Shown here: one piece after another, positions 36,984 through 49,225 of the stretch
Layout: the number at the start of each line of letters is the position of its first letter
Position numbering within the stretch: position 1 is the first letter of the stretch
Position numbers and translations under genes: made by a program
Assembly (NCBI RefSeq): GCF_041146395.1
Contig: NW_027182957.1
Coordinates: forward strand, 288,501 to 352,500
Direction: 5' to 3'
Length of the DNA stretch: 64,000 bases
Source: Eulemur rufifrons
Taxonomy: Eukaryota > Chordata > Mammalia > Primates > Lemuridae
The notes under the pieces: model-generated
Told to the model about the DNA's origin: nothing
The model's input: the letters and a program-made list of their open reading frames with translations, nothing else
The model's database searches: none

Positions 36984-38583
36984 GGGGTAGGATTCTGGTA
37001 ATGTTTAGGGATGAAGATTAGTGTCAGGGTGGGGTCTTGGGTTAGGGGTTGGGGTTAAAGGTTAGTGTTAGGTTTAACAGTTACAGTTAGGTTTACGGTT
37101 AAGTCTCAGGGTTCGGGTTAAGGTTTGGGTTTAGCGTTTGGCACAGGGGTAGGCTTCAGTGTTAGCTTCATGGTTAAAGATTAGGAGTAGGGTTAGTGTG
37201 AGGGTTAAGGGTAAGGGTCAAGATTAAGGGTTCAGGTTGGGGTTAGGCTTAGGTTTAGGGTTAGGGGTCAAGGGTTAGGATTAGGGTTAAGTGTTGGGCT
37301 TAGGGTTGGGGTTTAGTGTTAAGTTTATCGTTAAGGATTAGGGTTAGGGTCAGGGTTAAATGCTTGGGTGCGGGTAATGGTTAGGGTCAGGGTTAAGGTT
37401 TATGGATAGGGTTAGTGTTAAGGGTTTACAGGTAGGTTTAGGGTTCAGGGTTAGAGTTAGCATTAGGGCTTAAGGTTAGGATTAGGTGGTAGGTTAGATT
37501 TTAGGGTTAGATCTAGGCGTTAGAGTAAGGGTTAAGAGATAGGGTTAGGTTTAATGCTTAGGATTAGGGTTAGGGTTTGGGGTTAAAGTAAGTGTTAGGG
37601 GTTGGGTTTAAGGATCAAAGGTTAGTGTTATTTTTAGCTGTAGTGTTAGGTTTAGGGATAAGGGATAAGGTTGGCGTGAGGGTTTTCCTTACTGTTAGGG
37701 TTAAGGTCAGGCTTAGATTAAAGGTTAAGGTTAGGGTCAGCGTTAAGGGTTAGGGTGAGGGTTAACGGTTACGGTAAAGGTTAAGCGTTAGTGTTAGGGA
37801 TTAGCGATTAGGGTTTTTGGTAAGTGTTAGGGTTAGGAGTTAGTGTTTTATGAAGGGGTATGGTTAGAATTAGGATTGGGGTTAGTCTTAGGGTTAGGTT
37901 TAGGAGTTAGGTTTAGGGTAAAAGGATAGGATTAGGGTTAAGGGTTGGGCTCAGGTTTAGGGTTAAAGTTTAGTGTTAGGGTTAATGTTTAGTGTTATGG
38001 TCCAGTTTAAGTGTTAGGGTGAGGGTTAACGGTTAGGATTAGGCTTAGAGGTTGGGGATATAGTGAGGGTTCAGTGTTAGGGTTAGGTTTAGGGTTCAGG
38101 GTTAAGGTTAGCTGTAGGGGTTATGGTTAGGGTTAGGTGTTAGGTTAGTGTCAGGGTTAGGTCTAGTCGTGAGGGTAAGGTTTAGGGTTAGCTTTAAGAG
38201 CTAGGGTTAGGTTTAATGGTTAGGATTAGGATTACGGTTAAGGGTTAGGGTAATGCTCAGGGGTTAGGGTGAAGGGTTAAGGGTTTTTGTTAGGCATAGC
38301 GTTGGGGTTAGAAGTAAGGGTTACTGTCAGTGTTAGGGTTGTAGGCAGGGTTACGGTTAGAGTTAGCGGTTTAGAATTAGGGTTAGGGATTAGGTGTTAC
38401 AGTGACGACTAGGAGATAGGGTTAGAATTATGGGATAGGGGTTGTTCTCAGGAAATGGGTTATGCACTAACGTTAGGATAAGAGGTTAAAGTTAGGCTCA
38501 CGGTGAGGTTTACGTGTTAAGGGGAGAAATAGGAACAGGGTTAGGTGTTATGTTCACGGTGACGGATATCTGTTACAGGTATT

Positions 38584-38800
38584 GTTTATGCTTAGCGCAC
38601 GGGCCCTGTCTGCCTTAGGCGGGGGTGGGGGGAGGTTAGGGGACTGGGATTGTCACCAGGATCCCACTGTATCGTACTCTGGGTATGGGCCCGTAGGTTT
38701 GATGCAGGACACAGTGGTAGAGCCTCCTTTCACTCATGGCATGGGAGGATTGCAGGCTTTCTAAACTCTAAGAAAGCAAGAAGTCTGAGAATTAGATTTA
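38584..38800 (-). repeat. A cassette, alpha subtype
   Basis: The only copy in this block that is close to the left-array cassettes (TTTATGCTTAGCGCACGGGC, GGCATGGGAGGATTGCAGGC). It is preceded by about 1.6 kb of the left-array unit body, so this is one inverted 1.87-kb unit embedded in the mixed block. The mirrored partner is 57,167-57,378. Confidence 0.85.
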
Positions 38801-39339
38801 GGGTTAGGATTCTGGTTAGGGTTAAGGATGAAGTTTAGTGTTAGGGTGAGGGCTTAGGGTTAGGGATTAGGGTTAGGGTTAAAGGTTACTCTTAGGTTTA
38901 ACAGTTACAGTTCGGTTTAGGGTTGAGGTTTACGGTTAGGGTTAAGATGAGGGGTTAGGGTTTGGTATAGGGTTAGGGTTAGGTACAGGGTTAGGGTTAA
39001 GTGTTAGGTTTACGGTTGAAGATTAGGATTAGGGTTAAGATTAAAGGTTAGCGTGAGAGTTAACGGTTAGGGTTAAGGTTAAGAGTTAGGGTTAGGGTTT
39101 AGGTTTAGGGTTAAGGGTTAGGTTTAGCTTTAGGGTTCGAGTTATGTGTTAGGGTTTGTGTTAGAGGTTAGGGTTAGGTTTACTGGTCACGGTTAGGGTT
39201 ACGATTAGGGGTTAGCATTAGGGTTAAGGATTAGGTTTAGGGTAAGGGTTTAGAGTTAGTGTTGGGCTTTAGCCTCGGGGTTAGGTTCAGGGTCAGGGGT
39301 TAGCGTTGGTGGTAGGGCTTAGATTTATTGGTCAGTTTA

Positions 39340-39526
39340 AGGGCACAGGACCTAGTTAATCTACGGTGAGAGGGGTGCGGTCGGAGTCATCACGAAAGCA
39401 CAACATCATTCCCTGGGCCCTGGGACAAGATCTACATGCACCACTCAGGCGGAGCCTCATCTCACACATGGCATGGCTGTATTGTAGGCTTGCTTCACTC
39501 GGGAATGGAAGTAGTGTGAGAATTAA
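39340..39526 (-). repeat. B cassette 1
   Basis: B-type skeleton: AAGGGCACAGGACCT, GGTGAGAGGGGTG, CCCTGGGCCCTGGGACAAGA, a CTCATCTCACACATGGCATG element, TTGTAGGCTTGCTTCACTC and GGAAGTAGTGTGAGAATTA. It is closest to the inverted copies at 56,460, 59,892 and 63,325, which also have an AATGATGTTGTG segment. It ends the first gamma-beta-alpha-B module. Confidence 0.85.
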
Positions 39527-40333
39527 GGTTAGGGTTGGGGTTAGGGGTTTCGAGTTAGGGGTTAGGCTTGGAGTCAGGGTTAGGTGCTAGGGATTAGTGG
39601 TTAGGGTTAGAGTTAGTGTTACGGGTTAGGTGTTAACTCTGGTTTAGGGGGCCAGGGTAAGGTTTAGGTTTGGAGTTAGCGTTAGGGTTAGGCGTTACGG
39701 TTAAGGGATAGGGTTAGGGTTAAGGGTTAGGCTTAGGGTAAGGGTTCAGGTTTAGGGTTAGGGTCAGGGTTAAGGGTTAGGGTGAGGGTTAACAGTTAGG
39801 GATAGGGTTAGGGGGTTAGGGATAGGATTAGGTTTAAGGGTTAGGTTTATGGTTCAGGTTTAAGGTTAACATTAGGGGGTTAGGGTTAGTGTTAACTGTA
39901 AGTCAGTGTTAGGGTTAGATCTCTAGGCATTAAGGTAAAGGTTAGGTTTAAGGTTAAGTGTTAGGGTTATGTTTAATGGTTAGGCTTGGGATTAGGGTTA
40001 AGTGTTAGGGTTAAGGTTAGGGGTTATGACTAAGGATCAACGGTTAGGGTTATTTTTATGCGTAGGGTTAGGGTAAGGTGTTAGGGTTAGTGTTAGTGTT
40101 GTTGGTAGGGTTAAGGTTAGGGTTGGCGTTTCAGAATTCGGGATCAGGTGTTATGGTTATGGCTAGGAGTTAGCGTTAGAATTACAGTATAGTGCTTTTT
40201 CTCAGGGTGTCATGCATTAACGTTAAGATAAGGTGTTAAAGTTAGGGTTATGGTGAGCTTTACCTCTTAAGGTGAGCAGTATGATCAGGGTTAGGTGTTA
40301 TGTTCTGGGTTAGTCTTATGGGTGAGGGGTAGG

Positions 40334-40541
40334 GTTTATGCTCTGGGCACCGGCCCTGTATGCACTAGGAGGCAAAGATAGGGGTCTGTGATGGTCGCTG
40401 GTAACCTACTCTATCGTATGCAGTGTATGGGCCTCTGGGTTTCCTGCAGGACACTGTCGCAGAGCGGGCTTTCATGCATGGCTTAGTAGGATTGTAGGCT
40501 TTCAAAACTCTGAGAAAGCAAGAAGTCTGAGAATTATATTT
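40334..40541 (-). repeat. A cassette, gamma subtype
   Basis: Copy of 36,247-36,450 at an offset of about 4.09 kb, with private changes (GGCACCGGCCCTGTATG, GGTAACCTACTC). By module order it mirrors 55,470-55,677. Confidence 0.8.
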
Positions 40542-40858
40542 CGGGTTAGGATTACGGCACGGTTTAGGGATGAAGATTAGTGTTAGGGTGAGGGCTTAGG
40601 GTTAAGGGTTAGGGTTAGGGTTAGGGTTGATGGTAGGTTGAAGTTTAGGGTTGGCACTTTAGAATATGGATGAGGTGTTATGGTTATGGCTAGGGGTTAG
40701 GTTTAGAATTATGGGATAGGGCTTCTTCTTTGGGTGCTATGCATTAACGTTAACATAAGGGGATAAATTAGTGTTATGGTTAGGTTTATGTTTTAAGGTG
40801 AGCAACAGGATCAGGGTTAGGTTTTATGTTTGGAGTTAGGGTTATCTGTTAGGGATAG

Positions 40859-41068
40859 TGTTTTTGCTTAGCGCACGGGCCCTGTCTTCACCAGGAGGGG
40901 GGGGTTAGGGACTAGGATTGCCACTGGGAACCCGCTCTATCATGCACTAGTTATGGGCCCCCGGGTTTCTTGCAGGACACAGTGGCAGAGCCTCCTTTTA
41001 CTCATGACGTGGGAGAATTGTAGGCTTTCTAAACTCTGAGAAAGCAAGAAGTCTGAGAATTAGATTTA
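40859..41068 (-). repeat. A cassette, beta subtype
   Basis: Copy of 36,769-36,983 with an altered linker (CACCAGGAGGGGGG) and CTCATGACGTGGGAGAATTG. It mirrors 54,938-55,150. It is followed by B at 41,564 with no alpha copy between, so this module is shorter than the first. Confidence 0.8.
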
Positions 41069-41563
41069 GGGGTAGGTTTATGGTAATGTTTAGGGATGAA
41101 GGTTAGTGTTAGGGTGCGTTCTTAAGGTCAGTGGTTAGGGTTAAAGGTTAGTGTTAGGTTTAACCGTTACAGTCAGGTTTATGGTTATGTTTTAGGGTTA
41201 GGGTTAAGGTTAAGGTTTAGCGTTTGGTACAGTGTTAGGCTTAAGTTTTAGCTTTAGGGTTAAAGATTAGGATTAGGGTTAGGGTTAAGGGCTAGTGTGA
41301 GGGTTAATGATAAGGATCAAGAGTAAGGGCTAGGGTTTTTGTTAGTGTTAGGAATAAGTCTTCGTGTAGGCTTTAGGGTTAGCGTTAAGTGTTATGGTTA
41401 GGGTTAGGTTTAGGGTTCATGGTTAGTGTTATGTTTAGGGGTTAGTGTTAGGGTTAGGGCTTAGGTTTAGGGTAAGGTTTTAGAGTTCGTGTTCAGCGTT
41501 ACGGTCGGAGCTTATGTTTACCGTTAGGGGTTAGTGTTAGTGTTAGGGCTGAGATTTAGCTGT

Positions 41564-41756
41564 TAGTTTAAGGGCACAGGACCTGTTTTATCTACGGTGA
41601 GAAGGGTGCTGTCGGAGTCTCCACAAAAGCACAAAATCGTTCCCTGATCCTTGGGAAAGGACCTACATGCAGGACTCAGGTGGAGCCTCATCTCACGCAT
41701 AGTATAGCTGTATTGTAGGCTTGCTTCACTCTGAGAATGGAAGTAGTGTGAGAATC
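41564..41756 (-). repeat. B cassette 2
   Basis: B skeleton intact, with private GATCCTTGGGAAAGGACC near 41,646 and CTCACGCATAGTATAGCTG near 41,692. By order and spacing (about 0.5 kb after the beta A copy) it pairs with the inverted copy at 54,243-54,435. Confidence 0.85.
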
Positions 41757-42410
41757 AGGGTTAGGGTTTGGGTTAGGGGTTTGGAGTTTGGGATTATGGT
41801 TCGAGTCAGGGTTAGGTCCTAGGGATTAGGAGTTAGGGTTAGTGTTAGGGATAGGGGTTAGTTGTTGGGTTTGGGTTAGGGTGCTAGGGTTAGGTTTAGG
41901 GTTGGGGTTAATATTAGGGTTAGCGTTTAGGGTTAAAGGATAGGATTATGGTTAAGGGTTTGGCTTAGGGTTAGGGTTAAGGGTTAGTGTTAAGGTTTAG
42001 GGTTAAGTTCAGGGTTACGTGTTAGGGTGAGGGTTAACAGTTAGGGTTATGGTTAGCGTCTTAGGGATAGGGTTAGGGTTAGAGTTAGGGGTTAGGATTA
42101 AGGGTGAAGTGTTAGGGTTATTTTTAGGCATAGTTTTAAAGTTAGGGGCTAGGGTAATGTTTGGTTTGATGGTAGGTTTAAGGTTAGGGTTAGCAGTTTA
42201 GAATTCGCATTAGGGATTAGGTGTTATGGTTATGGCTTGGAGTTAGGGTTAGAATTCAGAGATAGGAGTTGTTCTCAGGGTAAGTGTTATGCATTAACGT
42301 TATGATAAGGGGTTAAATTTAGGGTTATGGTGAGATTTACATTTTAAGGTGAGCAATGGGATCAGGGTCAGGTGTTATGTTCAGGGTTATGGTTAGGGGT
42401 GAGGGGTAGG

Positions 42411-42623
42411 GTTTATGCTTACGACTCGGGCCCTGTCTGCACTAGGCAGGGGGAGAGGGGTTTGGGGTTGCGATTGTCGTCGGGAACCCACTCTAGTGTA
42501 TGCTGAGTATGGGCACTGGGGTTTCCGGCAGGACACAGTGGTAGAGCCTCCTTTTATTCATGGCATGGGAGGATTGTAGGCTTTCTAACGCTGAGAAAGC
42601 AAGAAGTCTGATAATTAGATTTA
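42411..42623 (-). repeat. A cassette
   Basis: Intact A skeleton, with GCTTACGACTCGGGCCCTG at the edge and CTTTCTAACGCTGAG in place of CTTTCTAAACTCTGAG. By module order it pairs with 53,229-53,436. Confidence 0.8.
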
Positions 42624-43611
42624 GGGTTAGGATTACAGTTAGGGTTACGAATGAGGTTAGTGCTAGGGTGAGGGATTAGGGCTAGGGATTATGGGTAGAG
42701 TTAAGGTTAAATGTTAGAGTTAGGTTTAACGGTTACAGTTAGGTTTAGGGTTACGTTTTAGGGTGAGGGTTATGGTTAGGGGTTAGGGTTTGGTACAGGG
42801 TTAGGGTTAAGTGTTAGGTTTAGGGTTAAAGATTAGAATTCGGATTAGGGTTGACGGTTAGTGTGAGTGTTAATGGTTAAGTTTGTGTTTAAGGGTTAGG
42901 GTTAGGGTTTAGGGCTAGTGTTAAGCGTTCGTGTTAGATTTAGGGTTAGAGTAAAGTGTTATGGTTAGGGTTATGGGTTAGCATTAGGGTTAAAGGTTAA
43001 GGGTTAGGTTTATTTCCAGGCACAGGGTTAGGATTAGGTGTTAGAGTTAGTGTTACCGTTAAGGTTTTTTGTAGGCTTAAGGTTAGGTTTAGCAGTTTAG
43101 AATTAGGGTTAGGGATTAGGTGTTATGGTTATGGTAAGGAGTTAGGGTTAGAATTATGGCATAGGGGTTGGTCTCAGGGTCAGTTTTATGCTTAAAGTTA
43201 GGGTAAGCGGTTAAAGTTAGTGTTACGGTGAGCTTTACGTGTTAAGGTGAGCAATAGGATCAGGGTTAGGTTTTATGTTCAGGGTTAGGGTTATGGGTGA
43301 GGGGTAGAGTTTATACTTAGGGTTAGGGTTTAGGCTTAAGGATCAAGGGTTAGGGTTAGGGTTAGTGTTAGGGCTGTTGGTAGGGTTAAATTTAGGGTTA
43401 GCAGCTTACAATTAGGTATTAGGTTTTACAGTTATGAATAAGAGTTAGGGTTAGAATTATGGGATAGGTGTTGTCCTCAGGGTAAGTATTATTCATTAAC
43501 GTTAGGATAAGGGGTTAGGATTAGGGTTATGGTGAGTTTTACATGTTAAGGTGAGCAATAGGATCAGGGTCAGATATTATGATCAGGGTTACGGTTATGG
43601 GTTAGGGGCAG

Positions 43612-43822
43612 TGTTTATGCTTAGGGCACAGGCCCTGTCTTCACTAGGTGGGGGGGCTCGGAGGCTGGGATTGTCACCAGGAACCCACTCTATCGTATGC
43701 TGGGTATGGGCCTCTGGGTTTCATGCAGGGCACAGTGGCAGAGCCTCCTTTCATGCATGGCATGGGAGGATTGTAGGCTTTCTAAACTCTGAGAAAGCAA
43801 GAAGTCTGAGAATTAGATTTAG
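43612..43822 (-). repeat. A cassette
   Basis: Intact A skeleton, with GGCACAGGCCCTGTCTTCAC at the edge and GGGCTCGGAGGCTGGGATTG in the linker. A plus-strand frame of 102 codons spans it, the longest in the window; its start and end are hexamer-derived (RIRVRYYDQGYGYGLG and RVRITVRVRDEV), so it is not a gene. Mirror partner about 52,180-52,385. Confidence 0.85.
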
Positions 43823-44222
43823 GGTTAGGATTACGGTTAGGGTTAGGGATGAAGTTTAGTGTTAGGGAGAGGGCTTAGTGTTAGGGATTAGGGTTTGGTA
43901 CAGGGTTAGGGTTAAGTGTTCGGCTTAGGGGTAAAGATTAGGATTAGTGTTAGGTTTAAGGGTTAGCTGAGGGTTAACGGTTAGGGTTAAGGTGAAGGGT
44001 TAGGGTTAGGGTTTAGGGTTAGGATTAGGGGTTCGTGTTAGGTTTAGGGTTACACTTAAGTGTTAGGGTTTAGGTTCAGGTTTAGGGTTCATGGTTAAGG
44101 TTATGTTTAGGGGTTAGGTTTAGGGGTTAGGTTTGGTGTAAGGGTATAGTGTTAGTGAAGGGAGTTTGGGTCAGGGTTTCTGTTTAGGGTAGGGGTTAGT
44201 GTTAGGACTTAGATTTAGCGAT

Positions 44223-44417
44223 TAGTTTAAGGTCAGAGGACCTGTTTAATCTATGGTGAGAAGGGTGTGGAATCGGTCGCTGAGACACCACAGCATTGTA
44301 CCCTGGGCCTTGGGCTCAGACCTACATGCAGGAATCAGGGGGAGCCTGTTCTCATGCATGGCATGGTTGTATTGTAGGCTTGGTTAACTCTTAGAATGGA
44401 AGAAGTGTGAGAATTAG
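44223..44417 (-). repeat. B cassette 3
   Basis: B skeleton with GGTCAGAGGACCTG, CCTTGGGCTCAGACC and GGAATCAGGGGGAGCCTG. It ends with TTGGTTAACTCTTAGAATGG. The mirrored partner by order is 51,479-51,671. Confidence 0.85.
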
Positions 44418-44725
44418 GGTTATGGTTAGGGTTAGGGATTTGGGTTTAGGAGAGAGTGTTCAAATGAGGGTTAGGGGTTAGGCATTAGGGGTTAGGGTTA
44501 GTGTTAGGGTTAGGGGTTGGGGTGAGGGTTGGGTTAGGGGCTAGGGTTAGGTTTAGGGTTGGGGTTAGTGTTAGCGTTCGAGTTAGGGATTAGAGTTAGG
44601 GTTAAAGGATAGGATTAGGGTTAAGAGTTTGGCTTAGGGTTCAGGTTAAGGGTTAGGGTTATGGTTAAAGATTAGTGTTAGTTTAAACAGTTACAGTTAG
44701 GTTTAGGGTTAAATTTTAGGGTGAG

Positions 44726-44771
44726 GGCTTTTTAAACTCTGAGAGAGGAAGACGTCTGAGATTAAGATTTA
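44726..44771 (-). repeat. A cassette fragment
   Basis: About 46 bp corresponding only to the last part of cassette A: GGCTTTTTAAACTCTGAGAG, GGAAGACGTCTGAGATTAAG. The rest of the cassette is missing and the upstream sequence is hexamer DNA. This is a deletion remnant. Confidence 0.7.
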
Positions 44772-45318
44772 GGGTTAGGATTATGGTTAGGATTAGGGAT
44801 GACGATTAGTGTTAGGGTGAGGGCTTAGGGTTAAGGGTTAGGGTTAGAGTTAGGGTTAAGGTTAGTGTTAGTTTTAACGGTTAAAGTTAGGTTTAGGGTT
44901 AAGGTTTATTGTCAGGGTTAAGGTCAGGGGTTAGGGTTTCATACAGGGTAAGAGTTAAGTGTTAGGTTTAGGGTTAAAGATTAGCATTATGGTTAGTGTT
45001 AAAGGTTAGTGTGAGGGTAAAAGTTTAGGGTTAAGTTTAAGGGCTAGGGTTAGGGGTTAGTGTTAGGGTTAAGGGGTCTTGTTAGGTTTAGGGTTACAGT
45101 TAAGTGTTATGGTTAGTGTTAGGGGTTACGGTTAGGCTTAGGGTTCATGGTTAGTGTAACATTTAGGGGTTAGGGCTAGGGTTAAATGATAGTGTTAGAG
45201 TTAAGGCTTAGGCTTTGGGTAAAGGTTTAGGGATAGGTTTACGGGTTAGGGTTAGTGTCAGGGTTAAATGTTAGGGTGAGAGTTAACAGTTATGGTTAGG
45301 GTTATTGGTTAGGGGTTG

Positions 45319-45515
45319 TGTTTATGCTTAGGGCACGTGCCTTGTCTGCACTAGGTGGAGAGGTTAGGGGGCTAGCATATTCGCCGGGAAATCACTCTAT
45401 CGTATGCTGGGTATTGGCCCCTGGACACAGTGGCAGGGCCTCCTTTCACACATGGCGTGGGAGGATTATAGGCTTTCTAAACTCTGAGAAAGAAAAAGTC
45501 TGAGAATTAGATTTA
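45319..45515 (-). repeat. A cassette, internally deleted
   Basis: A skeleton lacking about 15 bp in the middle: the GGGCCCCTGGACACAGTGG segment joins directly where other copies have GGGTTTCATGCA between CTGG and GGACACAGTGG. It also has AGAAAGAAAAAGTCTGAG in place of AGAAAGCAAGAAGTCTGAG. It belongs to one of two A-B modules with no partner in the mirror block. Confidence 0.8.
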
Positions 45516-46022
45516 GGGTTAGGATTATGGTTAGAATTAGGGATGAAGTTTAGTGTTAAGGTGATGCCTTAGGGTTAGGGGTTAGGTTTAGGGTCAGAGT
45601 TAAAGGTTAGTGTTAGGTTTAACAGTTACAGTTAGGTTTAGCGTTAAGGTTTAGTGTTAGGGTTCAGTTTAGGGGATAGGTTTTGGTACAGGTTAAGGTT
45701 TAAGTGTTAAGTTTAGAGTTAAAGATTACAATTAGGGTTAGGTTTAAAGGTAAGTGTGAGGATTAACGGTTAGGGTTAAGCATGAGGGTTAGGGATTAGG
45801 TTTAGTGTTAAGGGTTTATGTTAGTTTAGGGTTAGAGTTAAGTGTTATGGTTAGGGTTAGGGGTTAGGGTTAGATATAGGGTGCATGGTTAGGGTTACGT
45901 TTAGGGGTTAGGGTTACGGGTTAGGTTTAGGGTGAGTGTTTGGTGTTAGTGTTGGGCATTAGGATAAGGGCTTAGGTTTAGGGTTAGCGTTTAGGTTTAG
46001 TGTTAGGGCTTAGATTTAGCGG

Positions 46023-46217
46023 TTAGTTTAAGGGCACAGGACCTGTTTAATCTATGGTGAGAAGGGTGCAGAATTGGTCCCCTTGACACCACACCATCGT
46101 ACCTGGGCCTTGGGCCCAGACCTACATGCAGAACTCAGGCGGAGCCTCTTCTCACTCATGGCATGGCTCTATTGTAGGCTTGGTGAACTCTGAAAATGGA
46201 GGAAGTGTGAGAATTAG
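46023..46217 (-). repeat. B cassette 4
   Basis: B skeleton with GAATTGGTCCCCTTGACACC, CCTTGGGCCCAGACCTACAT and GGAGGAAGTGTGAGAATTAG. Very similar to 47,711-47,907, consistent with an A-B module of about 1.7 kb duplicated in tandem. Confidence 0.85.
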
Positions 46218-46982
46218 GGTTATGGTTATGGTTAATTGTTTGGGGTTAGGGGTTAGGGTTCGAGTGTGGTTCAGGGGTTAGAAATTAGGAGTTAGTGTTA
46301 GTGTTAGGGTTAGGGGTTAGGGGTTAGTGTTGGTTTAGGGGCTAGGGTTAGATTCAGAGTTAGGGTTAGTGTTAGGGTTAGGGTTAGGGATTATGGTTAG
46401 GGTTAGGAATTAGGGTTAGGGTTAGGCTTAAGGGATAGGATTAGGGTAAAGGGTTAAGGCTTAGGGTTAGCATTAGGGATTAGGGTTAGGGTTAAGTGTT
46501 AGGGTTTTGGTCTGATTTAAGGGTTAGGGTGAGCGTTAACAGTTAGGGTTAAGGTTAATTGTTAGGATTGGGGGTTAGGCTTAAGGATTCGTATTAGGGT
46601 TAGGGTATAAGGGTGAGACTTAAGTCTTATGGTTAGGGACAGGGCTTTTGGTTAGGGATAAGGGTTAGGAGTTAGGGTTACTTTTAGGCATAGGGTAGGA
46701 TTAGGGGTGAGGGTTAGGGTTAGGGTTAGTGTTAGGGTTGTTGGTAGTGTTAAGGTTAGGGATAGCAGTTTAGAATTAGGGTTAGGGATTAGGTTTTATG
46801 GTTATGGCTAAGATTTAGGGTTAGAATTATGGGATAGGCGTTGTTCTCAGTGTAAGTGTTATGCATTAACTTTAGGAGATGCGGTTAAAGTTAGGGTTAC
46901 AGTGTGGTCTACATGATAAGGTGAGCAGTAGGATCAGGCTTAGGTGTTACGTTCAAGGTTAGGGTTATATGTTAGGCGTACA

Positions 46983-47191
46983 TTTTATGCTTAGGGCACG
47001 GGCCCTGTCTGCACTAGGCGGGAGGATTAGGGGTCTAGGATTGTGGCCGAGAACTTTCTCTATCGTACACTGGGTATGGGTCCCTGGGTTTCATGCAGGA
47101 CACAGTGGCAGAGCCTCTTTTCACGCATGGCATGGGAGGATTGTAGGCTTTCTAAACTCTGAGAAAGCAAGAAGTCTGAGAATTAGATTTA
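46983..47191 (-). repeat. A cassette
   Basis: A skeleton with GGCCGAGAACTTTCTCTATC in place of the usual CCGGGAACCCACTCTATC. It heads the second of the two extra A-B modules. Confidence 0.85.
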
Positions 47192-47710
47192 GGGATAGGA
47201 TTATGGTTAGTGTTAAGGATAAAGTTTAGCATTAGGGTGAGGGCTTAGGGTTAGGGGTTAGAGTTACGGTCAGGGTTAAAGGTTAGTGTTAGGTTTAATG
47301 GTTACAGTTAGCTTTAGGGTCAAGTGTTAGGGTTAAGGTTAAGGTTAGGGGTTAGGTTTTGGTACAGGGTAAGGGTTAACTGTTAGGTTTAGGGTTAAAG
47401 ATTACGATTAGGGTTAGGTTTAAGGGTTAGTGTGAGAGTTAACGGTTAGGGTTAAGGTTAAGTGTTAGGGTTAGTGGTTAAGTTTAGGTTTAAGTGTTCG
47501 TGTTAGGTTTAGGGTTAGAGTTAAGTGTTATGGTTAGGGTTTGGGGTTAGGGTTAGGTTTAGAGTTCATCGTTAGGGTTACGTTTAGGCATTAGGGTTAT
47601 GGGTAAGGATTAGGGTAAGGGTTTAATGTTAGTGTTGGGCGTTAGGGTCAGGGCTTAAGTTTAGGGTTAAGGGTTAGTGTTAGAGTTAGCGTTAGGGCTT
47701 AGATTTAGAG

Positions 47711-47907
47711 GTTATTTTAAGGGCACAGGACCTGTGTAATCTATGGTGAGAAGTGTGCAGAATGGGTCATCGCCACACCACACCATCGTACCCTAGGCCT
47801 TGGGCCCAGACCTACATGCAGGTCTCAGGCAGAGTCTCTTCTCACGCATGGCATGGTTTTATTGTAGGCTTGGCTAACTCTGAGAATGGAGGAAGTGTGA
47901 GAATTAT
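47711..47907 (-). repeat. B cassette 5
   Basis: B skeleton with GAATGGGTCATCGCCACACC and CCCTAGGCCTTGGGCCC. Spacing to the previous B copy is about 1.69 kb, a little shorter than the left-array period. Confidence 0.85.
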
Positions 47908-48699
47908 GGTTATCATTAGGGTTAGGTGTTTGGGGTTAGGGGTTAGTGTTCGCGTGAGGGTTAGGTGTTAGGGATTAGGGGTTAGGGTTAATGTTAGCAT
48001 TAGGGGTTAACGGTTAGGGTTGGGTTAGGGACTAGAGATAGATTTAGGGTTGGGGTTAGGGTTAGGGTTAGGGGTTAGGGTTAGGGTTAAGGGATAGGAT
48101 TAGGGTTAAGGGTTAAGGCTTAGGGTTAGCATTAAGGGATAGGGTTAGGGTTAAGGGTTAGGGTTATGGTCCGAGTTAAGGGTTAGGGTGAGGGTTAACA
48201 GTTAGGGTTAGGGTTATAAGTTAGGGATAGTGTTAGGTTTAAGGTCTAGGGTTAGGGTTAGAGGTAGCTTTACTGCTAAGATTAGGTCTCGGCATTAAGG
48301 TAAGGGTTAGTGTTAGGGTTAAGGGTTAGGGTTAGGTTTAATTGTTAGGATTAGGATCAGAATTAAGGGTTAGGCTTAGGGTTAGGGGATAGGGTTAGGG
48401 TTTAGGGTAAACTTTTAAGGTTATGTTTAGGGATAAGGTTAGGGTTAGCGTTTAAGGTTAGGGTTAGTATTAGGGTTGTTTGTAGGGTTAAGGTAATGTT
48501 TAGTGGTTAGAATTAGGGTTAGGGATTAGGGGTTACTGTTATGGCTAGGAGTTAGGGTTAGAATTAAGTGATAGGGGTTGTTCTTAGCATAAGTGTTATG
48601 CATTAATGTTAGGATAAGTGGTTAAAGTTAGGTTTACGGTGAGGTTTATGTGTTAAGGTGAGCAATAGGATCAGGGTTAGAATTATGAGTGAGGGGTAG

Positions 48700-48908
48700 G
48701 GTTTTGCTTAGGGTATGGGCCCTGTCTGCCCTAGGAGTGGGATTGAGGGGGATGCGATTGTCACCAGAAACCCACTCTATCGTATGCAGGGTATGGGCCC
48801 ATGGGTTTCTTGTAGGACACTCTGGCAGAGCCTGATTTCACGCATGGTAAAGGAGGATTGTAAGCTTTCAAATCTCTAAGAAAGTAAGAAGTCTGAGAAT
48901 TAGATTTA
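48700..48908 (-). repeat. A cassette
   Basis: A more diverged copy: GGTATGGGCCCTGTCTGCCC, GTTTCTTGTAGGACACTCTG and TGTAAGCTTTCAAATCTCTA. By distance from the 49,440 junction its likely counterpart is 50,106-50,316. Confidence 0.8.
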
Positions 48909-49225
48909 AGGTTAGGATTATCGTTATGGTTAGGGATGAAGTTTAATCTTAGGGTGAGGGCTTCGGGTAAGGGGATATGGTTAGTTTTAGGGTTAGAAGT
49001 TACTGTTAGGTTTAACAGTTACAGTTAGACTTAGGGTTTAGGTTTAGGGTTAGGGTTAAGCTTAGGGGTTATGGTTTGGTACAGGGTTAGGGTTAAGTGT
49101 TAGGGTTAGGGTTAAAGATCATGACAATGGTTAGAGTTAAGGGTTAGTTTGAGTGTTAACAGTAGGGTTAAGGATAACTTTTAGGGTTAGGGGTTAGGAT
49201 TAGTGTTAGGGCTGAGATTTAGCGG

